From Alteromonas salexigens (GTDB lineage Bacteria; Pseudomonadota; Gammaproteobacteria; Enterobacterales; Alteromonadaceae), in assembly GCF_025628895.1 (NCBI RefSeq), contig NZ_JAOTJC010000008.1:245315-309314 (forward strand): DNA of 64,000 nucleotides, given 5' to 3'. Positions within the stretch are counted from its first letter, which is position 1; the number at the start of each line of letters is the position of its first letter. This document shows positions 23,239-32,683 of the stretch, one piece after another. Both the position numbers and the translations under genes were made by a program. Under the pieces are notes generated by a model. That model saw nothing but the letters and a program-made list of their open reading frames with translations. It was not told the DNA's origin and did not search any database.

Positions 23239-26175
23239 ATGATCAATTTCAAAAAGCGCACAGCCGTGCTCGCTGTTGCTTTGGGTTTAGGTATGGCGAC
23301 GCCGGCACTTGCCGACGGCACCACCGGTTATATCCAGGGTAACGCTATCGAAGCAGACGGCGATAAAATTGCCGGCGCCACCATCACTATTGAAAACGTT
23401 GACACCGGCCTGACCCGTACCGTAGAAACCAACGATAACGGTCTGTTCCGTTTCCCACTGCTACCGCCAGGTACCTATAATATTGTGGCTGAAAAGGACG
23501 GTTACCGCCGCAACCTGCAAGAAAATATTCGGGTAGGGATTAGCGGAAAAACCAATATCAATCTGGCCCTCTCCAGTATGGACGTGGAACGCATTGAGGT
23601 GACCGGCAGCTCAATAGCCATGGTAGATGTAACCAGTTCAAGTACCGGCATTGTGGTTGATCAGGTGACCCTTGAGAAGGTGCCGGTGCCCAGAAACCTG
23701 ACCTCGGTGGCACTGCTGGCACCGGGCACCACGAAAGGTGACTCAGCGTTCGGCGATCTGCCTTCGATTGGCGGCGCATCGGTAGGTGAAAACGCCTACT
23801 TTGTAAACGGTCTGAACCTGACTAACTTCCGAACCGGTGTAGGCTCCTCGCAACCGCCTTTCGAAATGTATGAGACGTTTGAAGTTAAAACCGGTGGGTA
23901 TTCTGCCGAATTCGGGCGTGTCACCGGTGGGGTGATAAACGCTAAGACGAAAAGCGGTACCAACGAATTTAAGTGGGGCGTCAATTATTACATTGAGCCC
24001 GATGCGCTACGGGACGATCCCCCTAACAACAAAGTTGATGGTCTGTACCGTATAGACAACCGCAAAGACGAAGAAACCTTGTGGGATGCGAACTTGTGGG
24101 CCAGCGGCGCGCTCATTGAAGACGAGCTGTTTTATTATGTGCTGTTTAATCCCCGTGATCGGGAAGAGACCGACGCACTTCGCCAGACCCGTTCGGGCGA
24201 CCAGCTAAGTCAGTTTATGGAAGTTCAGAATGACGACGATGCATTCTGGGGCGCTAAAATTGACTGGTACATGACCGAAGATAATATTCTGGAAATCACC
24301 GCATTTTCTGATGAGCAGTCCACTACCATTACCCGTTACAGAACCCTCGATGGTGAGCGCGCCAGCGAACCTACTTACGGGTCTGAAGATAAAGGTGGTC
24401 TGAACTACACGGTTAAATACACCAGTATTATCAATGCTGACTTTTCGATTTCAGCACAGTACGGCGTGAACGAACAGGACCGCACCACGCAAAGTGCGCT
24501 GGACGCGAATCCCGCCGTTTATTTCCGGTATGACAGTTCGGGCGCGTTTGTGCCTTCTACCACCTTTGCGAACTTCTCTGTCGATCAAGGCAAGGATGAG
24601 CGTAAAGTGTTCCGGGTTGACGCGGACTGGTATGTAGGCGACCACTCCATCCGTTTTGGTGTTGATTACGAAGAGCTCACCGCTGAGTCGCTGACAACGA
24701 ATTCTGGTGGCGCTTATTACCTGTACTACGTCGATGACAGCGATCCGGCTAACGAAGATATTTATCAGGTTCGTCACAGAACCTATGAAGTAGGTGGGAC
24801 CTTTGAATCTGAAAATTTTGCGTTTTATGTTCAGGATCAGTGGCAGGCCACGGATAATCTGGTGATAAACGCCGGTATTCGTAATGATTCGTTCGAAAAC
24901 TTTAATGCTAACGGCGATACCTTCGTAGACCTGTCGAACCAGTGGGGCCTGCGTTTAGGGGCTGTCTGGGACGTAATGGGTGATGGCGAGTCCAAGGCCT
25001 GGGTAAACTACGGCCGTTACTATCTGCCGGTGGCTGCGAATACCAATATTCGCCTTGCCGGTGCCGAAACCTATATTCAGGAATATTACGAGTTTGAAGG
25101 GTATGCCGACCCAGACCTGTTCATTCCTAATCTGACCGGTGATAAAACCCGTGAAGATGAAGTGTTTGCCAATGGCTCCGCCGCCACTCCAGCGGAAATT
25201 GTCGACCAGAATCTGGACTCTATGTACTCCGACGAGTTTATTGCCGGCTACCAGTTCCAGCTGAGCGAAGAGTGGAGCATGGCGGTTCAGGGCACGTATC
25301 GTGAGTTGTCCACCACTATTGAAGATGTGGCCATTGACGCCGCGGTAATCGAGTGGGCGGCAGACAACGGTTATGGTGATGTGTCTGATATCTGGACCGG
25401 CTTCCATTCATATGTACTGACGAATCCGGGTTCAGATATGCGTATCGCCACCACTGAACTGCCTGGTGCAGAGGGCGAACAGGTATTCATGGATTTGTCT
25501 GCTGAAGACCTGGGCTACCCGGATTCAGTGCGTAAATACGCCGCCGTTGATGTCACCTTTGAAAAAGCCTGGGACGGCGTATGGCTGCTAAATGCGGCTT
25601 ACACCTGGTCTCACAGCTGGGGTAACAACGAAGGTTATGTGCGCTCAGACAATGGTCAGGACGATGCCGGTTTGACAACCCTGTTCGACCAGCCCGGATT
25701 GCTGGATGGCGCGTATGGCGACCTGCCTAACGACCGTCGTCATCAGGTCAAGGTATTTGGTTCCTATGCCATTACTGAGCAACTGAATGTAGGCGCAAAT
25801 GTGCAGTGGCAGTCAGGCCGTCCTATCAACTCGTTTGGCTATCACCCCACTGATGTATTTGCACAGGCCTATGGCTCTGAGTCGTTCTACGCAAATGGTG
25901 AACTGATGCCCCGTGGCTCAGGCGGCAGAACCTCCAGCTACATGAACGTAGATTTGTCAGCGTCTTACACTATGGACGTGTTTGATGATGCGACATTGCA
26001 GTTGCGTGCTGATGTGTTCAACGTACTGGGTGGCGACGAAGTAACCGAAGTATATGAAATCTTCGATGATGAAGCTTCGTCTCCGGACGCACCGACCATG
26101 GATCCAAATTACGGTCGTCCTACCGCGTGGCAAACACCACGTTACGTAAGATTAAGTGCATCTTTACGCTTTTAA
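23239..26175 (+). CDS. TonB-dependent receptor, Oar-like with N-terminal carboxypeptidase regulatory domain
   Basis: Outer-membrane receptor of 978 residues. A Sec signal (MINFKKRTAVLAVALGLGMATPALA) is followed by a transthyretin-like carboxypeptidase regulatory domain (about 28-110; GNAIEADGDKIAGATITIENVDTG...PPGTYNIVAEKDGY), a plug domain with VERIEVTGSS as likely TonB-contact region, then a large beta-barrel ending in aromatic Phe (RLSASLRF). This Oar-like plan is common in Alteromonadales and is often tied to peptide, protein or large-substrate uptake; the substrate is unknown. I start at ATG 23239 because GGAG precedes it and the signal peptide begins there. Confidence 0.9.
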   Translation: MINFKKRTAVLAVALGLGMATPALADGTTGYIQGNAIEADGDKIAGATITIENVDTGLTRTVETNDNGLFRFPLLPPGTYNIVAEKDGYRRNLQENIRVGISGKTNINLALSSMDVERIEVTGSSIAMVDVTSSSTGIVVDQVTLEKVPVPRNLTSVALLAPGTTKGDSAFGDLPSIGGASVGENAYFVNGLNLTNFRTGVGSSQPPFEMYETFEVKTGGYSAEFGRVTGGVINAKTKSGTNEFKWGVNYYIEPDALRDDPPNNKVDGLYRIDNRKDEETLWDANLWASGALIEDELFYYVLFNPRDREETDALRQTRSGDQLSQFMEVQNDDDAFWGAKIDWYMTEDNILEITAFSDEQSTTITRYRTLDGERASEPTYGSEDKGGLNYTVKYTSIINADFSISAQYGVNEQDRTTQSALDANPAVYFRYDSSGAFVPSTTFANFSVDQGKDERKVFRVDADWYVGDHSIRFGVDYEELTAESLTTNSGGAYYLYYVDDSDPANEDIYQVRHRTYEVGGTFESENFAFYVQDQWQATDNLVINAGIRNDSFENFNANGDTFVDLSNQWGLRLGAVWDVMGDGESKAWVNYGRYYLPVAANTNIRLAGAETYIQEYYEFEGYADPDLFIPNLTGDKTREDEVFANGSAATPAEIVDQNLDSMYSDEFIAGYQFQLSEEWSMAVQGTYRELSTTIEDVAIDAAVIEWAADNGYGDVSDIWTGFHSYVLTNPGSDMRIATTELPGAEGEQVFMDLSAEDLGYPDSVRKYAAVDVTFEKAWDGVWLLNAAYTWSHSWGNNEGYVRSDNGQDDAGLTTLFDQPGLLDGAYGDLPNDRRHQVKVFGSYAITEQLNVGANVQWQSGRPINSFGYHPTDVFAQAYGSESFYANGELMPRGSGGRTSSYMNVDLSASYTMDVFDDATLQLRADVFNVLGGDEVTEVYEIFDDEASSPDAPTMDPNYGRPTAWQTPRYVRLSASLRF

Positions 26176-26188
26176 TACGTAACTGAAA

Positions 26189-26223
26189 AAATATGCAGTG
26201 AAGCGAGCCTTCACTGCATATTT
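26189..26223 (+). terminator. Terminator of the first TonB-dependent receptor
   Basis: AAATATGCAGTGAAG and CTTCACTGCATATTT form a perfect 15-bp stem around CGAGC, 13 nt after the stop. A/T-flanked, so it could terminate in both directions. Confidence 0.8.
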
Positions 26224-26384
26224 ATCCACGAATCGCGCAAAAAAAAGTATTTTTGAAAAGGAGAATAAAGTTAAAGGAGTTAATAATAGGTAAAAAAGGT
26301 GATATTTGTAAGTTAATTTTTACAGGTCATGGTGGATTCAGGCAAAAAAAATTGAACTTTTGAAACTCCCTCGTCTGATCCCAG

Positions 26385-26414
26385 TTGACCCCCATCGTTC
26401 GATGTGGTTATTAT
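26385..26414 (+). promoter_or_regulatory. Putative sigma-70 promoter of the second TonB-dependent receptor
   Basis: TTGACC (26385-26390), 18 nt, TATTAT (26409-26414). Transcription from here leaves a leader of about 90 nt before the ATG at 26512. No TyrR or Fur-like operator was recognised around it. Confidence 0.5.
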
Positions 26415-26511
26415 CAATATCGAGGCTAAGACCTTACAAATAATAAGTCGTTCAATAAAGCGATTTAAAAAAACACACACTAAAGAGTTTAGTGGTCCAG
26501 GGAGACATTAC

Positions 26512-29235
26512 ATGTTTACAAACTCGAAACTGGCTAAGTCAGTCAAGCTGGCTTGCGCCTTCGGTGCTGCGTCTGCAGCCCTGACGACAACTCAGGTAGT
26601 CGCGCAAGAAGCAGGTGCTGACGAACCAGTAGAAAAAATCCAGGTTACTGGTTCACGTATCAAACGTACTGATATGGAATCTGCTAGCCCCATCAGCGTA
26701 TTCACTTCAGCAGACATCGAAGCATCAGGTGTAACCACACTGGAAGATTTCGTACAGAACGTACCGGCAATCAACGGTGCGAAACTGGGTAGCACAGTAA
26801 ACAACGGTAACCGTGGTTTCGCTACTGCATCACTACGTGGTCTGGGTTCTGGTCGTACGCTGGTACTGATCAATGGCCGCCGCTGGAGCTCTGGTGATCT
26901 GAATGCCATTCCGGTATCAATCATCGAGCGTGTTGAAATCGTACGTGACGGTGCATCTACCGTTTATGGTTCTGACGCCATCGCTGGTGTAATCAACTTC
27001 ATTACAAAGAAAGATTTCGAAGGTGTTGAGCTTACTGCGCAGTACGATGTGACTGACGAAGATGACGGCGAAACGACTAAGATTGCTTTCACAACAGGTA
27101 CTTCTTCTGACAAGGGCAACGTTGTTCTGTCAATGGAATACACCAACCGTAACGCTATCTGGCAGGGCGACCGTGACTTCTCAGCATGTCCTCTGTTTGA
27201 TAATGGCCCTGGTTCAGAGCCGTTCTGTGGTGGTTCAGGTACTATTCCACAAGGTCACGCATTCCCAGTATCTGGCGGAAGCTTTGTAGTTGAGAACGGC
27301 GAAATCGTTCCTTTCTCTAACGCGCAGCACGGCTATAACTATGCTGCTGCCAGCTACATGGTAACACCTCAGGAAGTATTCAGTGCTAACGGTAGCGCGA
27401 ACTATGAAATTGCTGACAGCCTGTCAGTATTCACAGAGTTCGGTATGGCTAACCGTCAGTCAGAGCAGTTAATGGCCCCAGTTGGTACTTTCTGGTTCCC
27501 GTTGGTACCTGAGTCAAACCCAGGTGCACAACAATTCGGTGAAGACGTATACGTAGCACGTCGTCTGGCTGAAACCGGTGGTCGTCGCTTTACCCAGGAC
27601 GTTGCTGACTACCGTATGGTTGTTGGTTTCGAAGGTTACCTGTCAAACGACTGGACGTGGGACGTGTCTTACAACTATTCACGTTTCGTAGATACGCGTA
27701 TGGTTTATGGTCAGGCTAACGAACCACGTTTCGATATCCTGCTGGATCCAGAGCTGTGTGCAGACACTGCAGACTGCCCGGGAGTTTGGAACCCGTTTGA
27801 AGCCGGTACGCTGACAGACGAGATGATCGACTACGCAACCGTTACACATTCACCAGTACTGCGTACAACTACCAAGCAATTCATGGCGAACCTGCAGGGC
27901 GACCTGGGTGACCTGGAACTGCCAGGTGGCCGCATCATGTGGGCTGCGGGTGTTGAAAAACGCTGGGAAAGCCTGCTGAGTGAGCCTGATGGTGCTGCAT
28001 CACTGGGTCAAATCTTCGGTGTAGCTTCAGACCGGACAGAAGGTCAGTACGAAGTAGAAGAATTCTACTTAGAAGCTAACTTCCCAATTCTTGATGGCGC
28101 GCCAATGGCTGAGTCTCTGAACGTTACCGCTGCGGTACGTCGTTCAGACTTCGACTTCCTTGACGATGCGACTACTAACACTAAGTTCGGTGTTGAGTGG
28201 GTACCGGTAACTGATTTACTGGTTCGTGCAACATGGGCAGAAGGTTTCCGTGCACCGAGCATCTCTGAACTGTTCCTGCCAGAGCAAGACACTAACCCAT
28301 CTTACGCTGATCCTTGTGTAAACTGGGGTACTGCGCAGGATAACGCGACTATCCGTGCAAACTGTCAGGCTGACGGCCTGCCAGAAGACTTCTCACTGTC
28401 TTCTAACCAGGCAAGTGCAAAATTCGGTGGTAACGAAAACCTGAGCCCAGAAGAGTCAGAAAGCTTCACAGCGGGTGTTGTTTGGTCTCATGAGTCAAGC
28501 TTCACAATGGCGTTTGACTACTTTGACATCGAAATCGAAAACGGTATCGGTACAGCTGGTGTGAACAACATTGTAACAGGCTGTTATGCAAGTGAAGGCT
28601 TCTCAAGCCCTCTGTGTGACCTGATCAAAGGTCCTGCGTACCAGGGCGATGCGCCTCACCCAACGTCACCTCGTCGTAACGTTATCGGTAACCCGTCTGG
28701 CGTACTGCTGACTAACGCTAACCTGGCCGTGTTCAAGACCTCTGGTGTTGACTTCGACTTTGGTTACGGAATGGAAGCTGCTGGCGGTGAGTTCAAGTTC
28801 AAGGTTAACGGTACCTGGCTGAACGAATACAAGTACACGCCGTTCGCTGGTGCGGATGAGATTGATATTGCTGGTACATTTGCAACTGACCAATGGGAAG
28901 GTGCGCTGGCAACATTCAACGAGTGGAAAGTTAACGTAGGTGTTAACTTCATGGCTGACGACTACTCAGTGGCATGGGAATCTCGCTGGATGTCTGAAAC
29001 AGACGAGTTTGGCGGTAACCCAGAGCAGAACCTGTCTACGACAGCAGATGCTATCTGGTACCACGACCTGAGCGGTTCATACTACATGGACAACTACACG
29101 TTCACAGCCGGTGTGCGTAACCTGTTGGATGAAGATCCACCGTACACTACTAACAACGGTGACATGAATACTATCAACTATTCATATGACACTGCTGGTC
29201 GCTACTTCTTCGCTCGAGTAACTGCTAAGTTCTAA
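26512..29235 (+). CDS. TonB-dependent receptor, probably highly expressed
   Basis: Outer-membrane active transporter of 907 residues. A signal peptide (MFTNSKLAKSVKLACAFGAASAALTTTQVVA) is followed by the motif EKIQVTGSRIKRTD, a plug with VLINGRRWSSGDLNAIPVSIIERVEIVRDGASTVYGSDAIAGVINFIT, and a barrel ending in Phe (FFARVTAKF). Codon use is strongly biased to CTG, CGT, GGT, AAC and GAC, unlike the preceding receptor, which points to high expression. The start is set by GGGAGA at 26500-26505. Substrate is not evident; such receptors in marine Alteromonas often serve carbohydrates or peptides. Confidence 0.9.
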   Translation: MFTNSKLAKSVKLACAFGAASAALTTTQVVAQEAGADEPVEKIQVTGSRIKRTDMESASPISVFTSADIEASGVTTLEDFVQNVPAINGAKLGSTVNNGNRGFATASLRGLGSGRTLVLINGRRWSSGDLNAIPVSIIERVEIVRDGASTVYGSDAIAGVINFITKKDFEGVELTAQYDVTDEDDGETTKIAFTTGTSSDKGNVVLSMEYTNRNAIWQGDRDFSACPLFDNGPGSEPFCGGSGTIPQGHAFPVSGGSFVVENGEIVPFSNAQHGYNYAAASYMVTPQEVFSANGSANYEIADSLSVFTEFGMANRQSEQLMAPVGTFWFPLVPESNPGAQQFGEDVYVARRLAETGGRRFTQDVADYRMVVGFEGYLSNDWTWDVSYNYSRFVDTRMVYGQANEPRFDILLDPELCADTADCPGVWNPFEAGTLTDEMIDYATVTHSPVLRTTTKQFMANLQGDLGDLELPGGRIMWAAGVEKRWESLLSEPDGAASLGQIFGVASDRTEGQYEVEEFYLEANFPILDGAPMAESLNVTAAVRRSDFDFLDDATTNTKFGVEWVPVTDLLVRATWAEGFRAPSISELFLPEQDTNPSYADPCVNWGTAQDNATIRANCQADGLPEDFSLSSNQASAKFGGNENLSPEESESFTAGVVWSHESSFTMAFDYFDIEIENGIGTAGVNNIVTGCYASEGFSSPLCDLIKGPAYQGDAPHPTSPRRNVIGNPSGVLLTNANLAVFKTSGVDFDFGYGMEAAGGEFKFKVNGTWLNEYKYTPFAGADEIDIAGTFATDQWEGALATFNEWKVNVGVNFMADDYSVAWESRWMSETDEFGGNPEQNLSTTADAIWYHDLSGSYYMDNYTFTAGVRNLLDEDPPYTTNNGDMNTINYSYDTAGRYFFARVTAKF

Positions 29236-29263
29236 TCGACGCTAAGAAATAAGCTACACATAA

Positions 29264-29292
29264 ATCCCTCACCTCGGTGAGGGATTTTTTTT
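29264..29292 (+). terminator. Terminator of the second TonB-dependent receptor
   Basis: AATCCCTCACC and GGTGAGGGATT form a stem with a minimal loop (TC), followed by T6. Confidence 0.92.
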
Positions 29293-29669
29293 GCTTAAAA
29301 TAGCCCGGTAAGTGGTGGATGTTCGCAACAGGGCGGTGAAGCGTGGGTTCACGCCGGAAAGGGAGTTAATAGACAGCCACGTGTCAGGTTTATATTACTG
29401 ACAGGCAGCATTTCCGGCTTTCCTGAATCTGAAGTTTGAAGCAATTCCGCAACTCATACGTAGCGATAACGAAATTACGGTATGCGGTGATTAGCGGATA
29501 CTAAGAATGAATTACCGGTCTGAGACGGCACCAATAACAAAGTGGGGGCCACAGGCTAAGACCAAACAGTGTAATGTAAGCGCCTGACAGTGCCTGTAAA
29601 CGCTGTTCACAACCATAGGGTGTGTATGGACCATAGGATTAAAGGTTGGTTGTCGTAGCTCCTGCTACC
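29293..29669. other. Gene-free stretch between receptor and sulfotransferase genes
   Basis: About 377 nt with no supported coding region. A short inverted repeat TGTCAG/CTGACA occurs around 29382-29403. I saw no promoter, RNA gene or mobile-element end. Confidence 0.5.
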
Positions 29670-31313
29670 CTACAGTAAGCCACGCGCTGACAAGTAATCT
29701 GCTGCCGGCTTTAGCTGGTTCGCATAATGCTTCCACCGACCAACGCTACTGGTATACATCTTATTTCTCACCTGCCAGACACTCGCCGTCGCTACCGCAT
29801 TTGAAGATTGATTAAATTCAAGACAACGGTGGTCCCAGGGAAGATCGATATACGACAGTATTGCGCGGGTTTCCGACTCCTGCTGATGGACCAGCGATTC
29901 ATAACTGACTACATGAATATCGTTGCCGAACACCTTACACCAATGAGTGACAAGCTTTTCAGTATCGGCGATGTACGCGGCGATATCTTCCAGTCCGTTC
30001 GCATATTGTTGATTTCCACCCAAATGCTGACTGTATATTGATAACAACGTATCTAAGGGGTGGCGCCGGGTGAGTAAAATTCGCGCGTTGGGAAACAGGG
30101 CTTTTATCAGCCCAATATACAATAGGTTATCCGGACGCTTATCCGTGACATAGGACGCCTGACCAAACTGTTCACGCAGCTGGTTTTCATAATTATTTTT
30201 AATTTCACACAGCCACTGTGGGTCTTGAGATAACTTCAGCCAGTTTCCACCGGTATCGTTCGCCAGATTTACAAAGAAAGGAAGTTCTCCCGCGCAAGCT
30301 ACGGCGGGGTGTCGGCTGAGAATTTGCTCTACCAGCGTGGTACCAGAACGAAACATCCCGCAGATAAAGATGGGCTCTGCAGTACTTTCAGACTCACTGA
30401 GACCGTGCACGTTTCGAGGGAAAGCAGCCACAATATCATTAACAGACTGGTTAAATGCTTGTCTATCGAAGGGGCCCATGCGTTGCCTGGCGAATCTGTT
30501 GGCTTTGCTCAGATAGTCAAATGCTGCAGTATAGTGACCCTGGCTGTCGTGAAACTTTCCTAACCCGTAGTAAATACTTTCAGCCTGCTTTGGTGAACAG
30601 CGGCCAGATTCTGCCAATGTAGTGACTGTGTCGACGAGAGCGTGGTCATCGTTACTGATTGCGTCAGCGTTAGCTAAGCGCTCAAATACGTGCTCCGTGG
30701 CAGGCTGGCGATGTAAAATGTCGCGATATACTGCCATCGCAGCAGGCTTATCAGCCACCTCCTCAAGCAGCGTAGCCAGATTGAACTTCAGAAGAATATC
30801 TTCAGGATATAATTCACAGGCTTCTGTAAGGGTGGCAATAGCCTCCTCCTTACGACGGCCTTTTGCGAGGACCGACGACTGGTTCAGCCACACCTCTTCA
30901 GGCTTATCAATGCCTAGTTCAATCGCCTGTTTGTAATGATGCACCGATTCATCTACCTGTGGGATCTGGGCCAGCGCATACGCAAGATTAAAATGAGCCA
31001 ACGGATGTTCAGGTAAACGGGCAAGCAGCAGACGGTAAACTTCCACTACCAGATGGGGCGCGTTGTGGGCTGTCAGCATGTCGGCTACTCGCTCAAACAC
31101 CGGTACGCGAGTTTCAGTTTGTTGAAGTAAAGCCTCTGCCGGTGACCACATCGCCTGTATATCGTGCTGTGCATAGTAGCATTGCACCTGCAGCCACAAT
31201 GCCTGCGGATTGCCAGGATGGTCGCTTAAAAAATGCGTTAATAAATGGTTAGCCTGCCCGTAATCAGCTTTCTGTAGCAGCGTAGAAATATTGTTTAAGT
31301 TGATAGCGGGCAT
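29670..31313 (-). CDS. TPR-repeat sulfotransferase family protein
   Basis: A 547-residue fusion. The N-terminal ~270 residues are tetratricopeptide repeats (for example HFNLAYALAQIPQVDESVHHYKQAIELG). The C-terminal half is a sulfotransferase fold: the PAPS 5'-phosphate loop reads FICGMFRSGTTLVEQILSRHPAV, and the 3'-phosphate region is near LPWDHRCLEFNQSSNAVATASVWQVRNKMYTSSVGRW. Such proteins are common near TBDRs in Alteromonadales and related marine bacteria, acceptor unknown. No signal peptide, so likely cytoplasmic. It lies between a TBDR and two methyltransferases plus a TPR oxygenase on the same strand. Confidence 0.88.
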   Translation of the reverse strand: MPAINLNNISTLLQKADYGQANHLLTHFLSDHPGNPQALWLQVQCYYAQHDIQAMWSPAEALLQQTETRVPVFERVADMLTAHNAPHLVVEVYRLLLARLPEHPLAHFNLAYALAQIPQVDESVHHYKQAIELGIDKPEEVWLNQSSVLAKGRRKEEAIATLTEACELYPEDILLKFNLATLLEEVADKPAAMAVYRDILHRQPATEHVFERLANADAISNDDHALVDTVTTLAESGRCSPKQAESIYYGLGKFHDSQGHYTAAFDYLSKANRFARQRMGPFDRQAFNQSVNDIVAAFPRNVHGLSESESTAEPIFICGMFRSGTTLVEQILSRHPAVACAGELPFFVNLANDTGGNWLKLSQDPQWLCEIKNNYENQLREQFGQASYVTDKRPDNLLYIGLIKALFPNARILLTRRHPLDTLLSIYSQHLGGNQQYANGLEDIAAYIADTEKLVTHWCKVFGNDIHVVSYESLVHQQESETRAILSYIDLPWDHRCLEFNQSSNAVATASVWQVRNKMYTSSVGRWKHYANQLKPAADYLSARGLL

Positions 31314-31567
31314 ACATACCTATTTACATTTAAATTCATACACTGGCCAGTGCTTGAGAGTATGATAATTCCGAAACACTGCCGGGACTTACGTCAGCAA
31401 TACAAGTTGGGGGGTATCTTGCCACAATTTGTTGTCAAAATGCAGTGCATGTGCGGTGGTCACTTATCGCATATTAGTGGAGTGTGAACAAAAGTTGTGC
31501 TATTTCTGTGCAGCGGTTTGTTAACCCATTAACAGGATTTTAAATACACAATAAAGGATTGTATGAA

Positions 31568-31828
31568 ATGAAAAAACTAATCGGAATTGCGGCCCTTGCG
31601 AGCTTAACTGCCCTCACCGGCTGTGCTACCTCTGACGATCATATTGCCAAGGCGGGCAAGGATCGTGATGATCTGGTATGTGAGTATACCCGGGTAACCG
31701 GCTCGAACCTTAAAAAGAAAGTGTGCATGACACCGCGTCAGCGTGAAATTGCACGGGAAGCGGCACGTCAGGAGATGGAAAACGTCCAGCGTCGCATGGC
31801 CCACGAGAGCTCAGTTACAGGTCAGTAA
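31568..31828 (+). CDS. Small lipoprotein with two-cysteine TGS motif
   Basis: An 86-residue predicted lipoprotein: MKKLIGIAALASLTALTGC ends in a lipobox (LTGC), leaving a mature part of about 67 residues. The mature part has CEYTRVTGSNLKKKVCMT, a Cys...TGS...Cys pattern seen in many small uncharacterised envelope proteins of Proteobacteria, then a charged helix (RQREIAREAARQEMENVQRRM). The start is ATG 31568 with AAGGA 9 nt upstream; the ATG at 31563 meets an immediate stop. It sits alone on the plus strand inside the minus-strand enzyme group. Function unknown. Confidence 0.8.
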   Translation: MKKLIGIAALASLTALTGCATSDDHIAKAGKDRDDLVCEYTRVTGSNLKKKVCMTPRQREIAREAARQEMENVQRRMAHESSVTGQ

Positions 31829-31862
31829 CGCCGAAGCGGGTATCAAGGCTGATAAAGCTGCG

Positions 31863-31892
31863 AAAAAAGCCTGCACATTTGCAGGCTTTTTT
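31863..31892. terminator. Bidirectional terminator
   Basis: AAAAAAGCCTGCA-CATT-TGCAGGCTTTTTT is a perfect 13-bp stem with A and T runs on both sides. It can end the lipoprotein transcript on the plus strand and the methyltransferase transcript on the minus strand. Confidence 0.92.
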
Positions 31893-31897
31893 CATGG

Positions 31898-32656
31898 TCA
31901 CGGTTTTTTCGCGTAAGGTTTATCCCAGTCACTGGAATGCAAATGTTTGGCGCCCATGCCAAACGCTGGCTGTCGGTCACCTGCGACCGGGAAGTCAAAT
32001 TCGCGGTGCAGAAATAACGATGTCGTGGAAGTATGGGATTCACAAGGTTTAAACCCGGTCATATCCACCTGTAATAATCCTTGCTGCTTTAAGAATGCGG
32101 CCGTCTGGTGATGCCAGTCAGCGTTGTCGAGAATGATCACGCCACCTTTAGCCAGCTTGCTCACCGCCTGCGCGGCACAGTCATACCGGTATCCGCCGCC
32201 ATCCACAACGATGACATCAAACTCGCCATCCTGATCAGACAACGTAAACGGGAAGCTGTCTCCCTGCGCTAACAAGACTGATGCATTGTCATTATCGGCG
32301 GTCTGCTGACTGACAAATTGATGCCACTGTGGGTTGTTCTCAATACTCACCACTTGTTTCGCGCGGGCCATCCAGAACAGGGTGGAGGCGCCTGAACCGA
32401 ATTCAAATACCCGTTTTTCACGGTAATCGAACTGTTGCAGGTATTCTATTGCAGGGTAGGTGTATAGGGGCAAGGGATTACCCTGACTGTCTTTGGCCAG
32501 GCCTTCATTGGTGGCTTCCACAAACCCGTAGGCGTTACGGAATACCTGCATACAGGCAGCCAGAAACATTTCACCTTTGGACATTTCAAGCACATCAGGG
32601 TGGCGTCGGGTGACGTCCTCTTTGCCTTTTTCAGGCGTCATTTTTCCCCAGAACAT
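31898..32656 (-). CDS. SAM-dependent methyltransferase-like protein
   Basis: A 252-residue class I methyltransferase fold: motif I KRVFEFGSGASTLFWMARAKQVVSIENNP, then the acidic FDVIVVDGGGYRYDCA and GGVIILDNADW strands. No signal peptide. Its acceptor is unknown; the YRYDCA and N-terminal LYTYPAIEYLQQF stretches are typical of FkbM-like or small-molecule/sugar methyltransferases, without a firm match. Upstream by 27 nt lies the TPR oxygenase stop, so they are likely co-transcribed. Confidence 0.75.
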   Translation of the reverse strand: MFWGKMTPEKGKEDVTRRHPDVLEMSKGEMFLAACMQVFRNAYGFVEATNEGLAKDSQGNPLPLYTYPAIEYLQQFDYREKRVFEFGSGASTLFWMARAKQVVSIENNPQWHQFVSQQTADNDNASVLLAQGDSFPFTLSDQDGEFDVIVVDGGGYRYDCAAQAVSKLAKGGVIILDNADWHHQTAAFLKQQGLLQVDMTGFKPCESHTSTTSLFLHREFDFPVAGDRQPAFGMGAKHLHSSDWDKPYAKKP

Positions 32657-32683
32657 AAAAATCTCCTTATTATTGTTGTTGAT

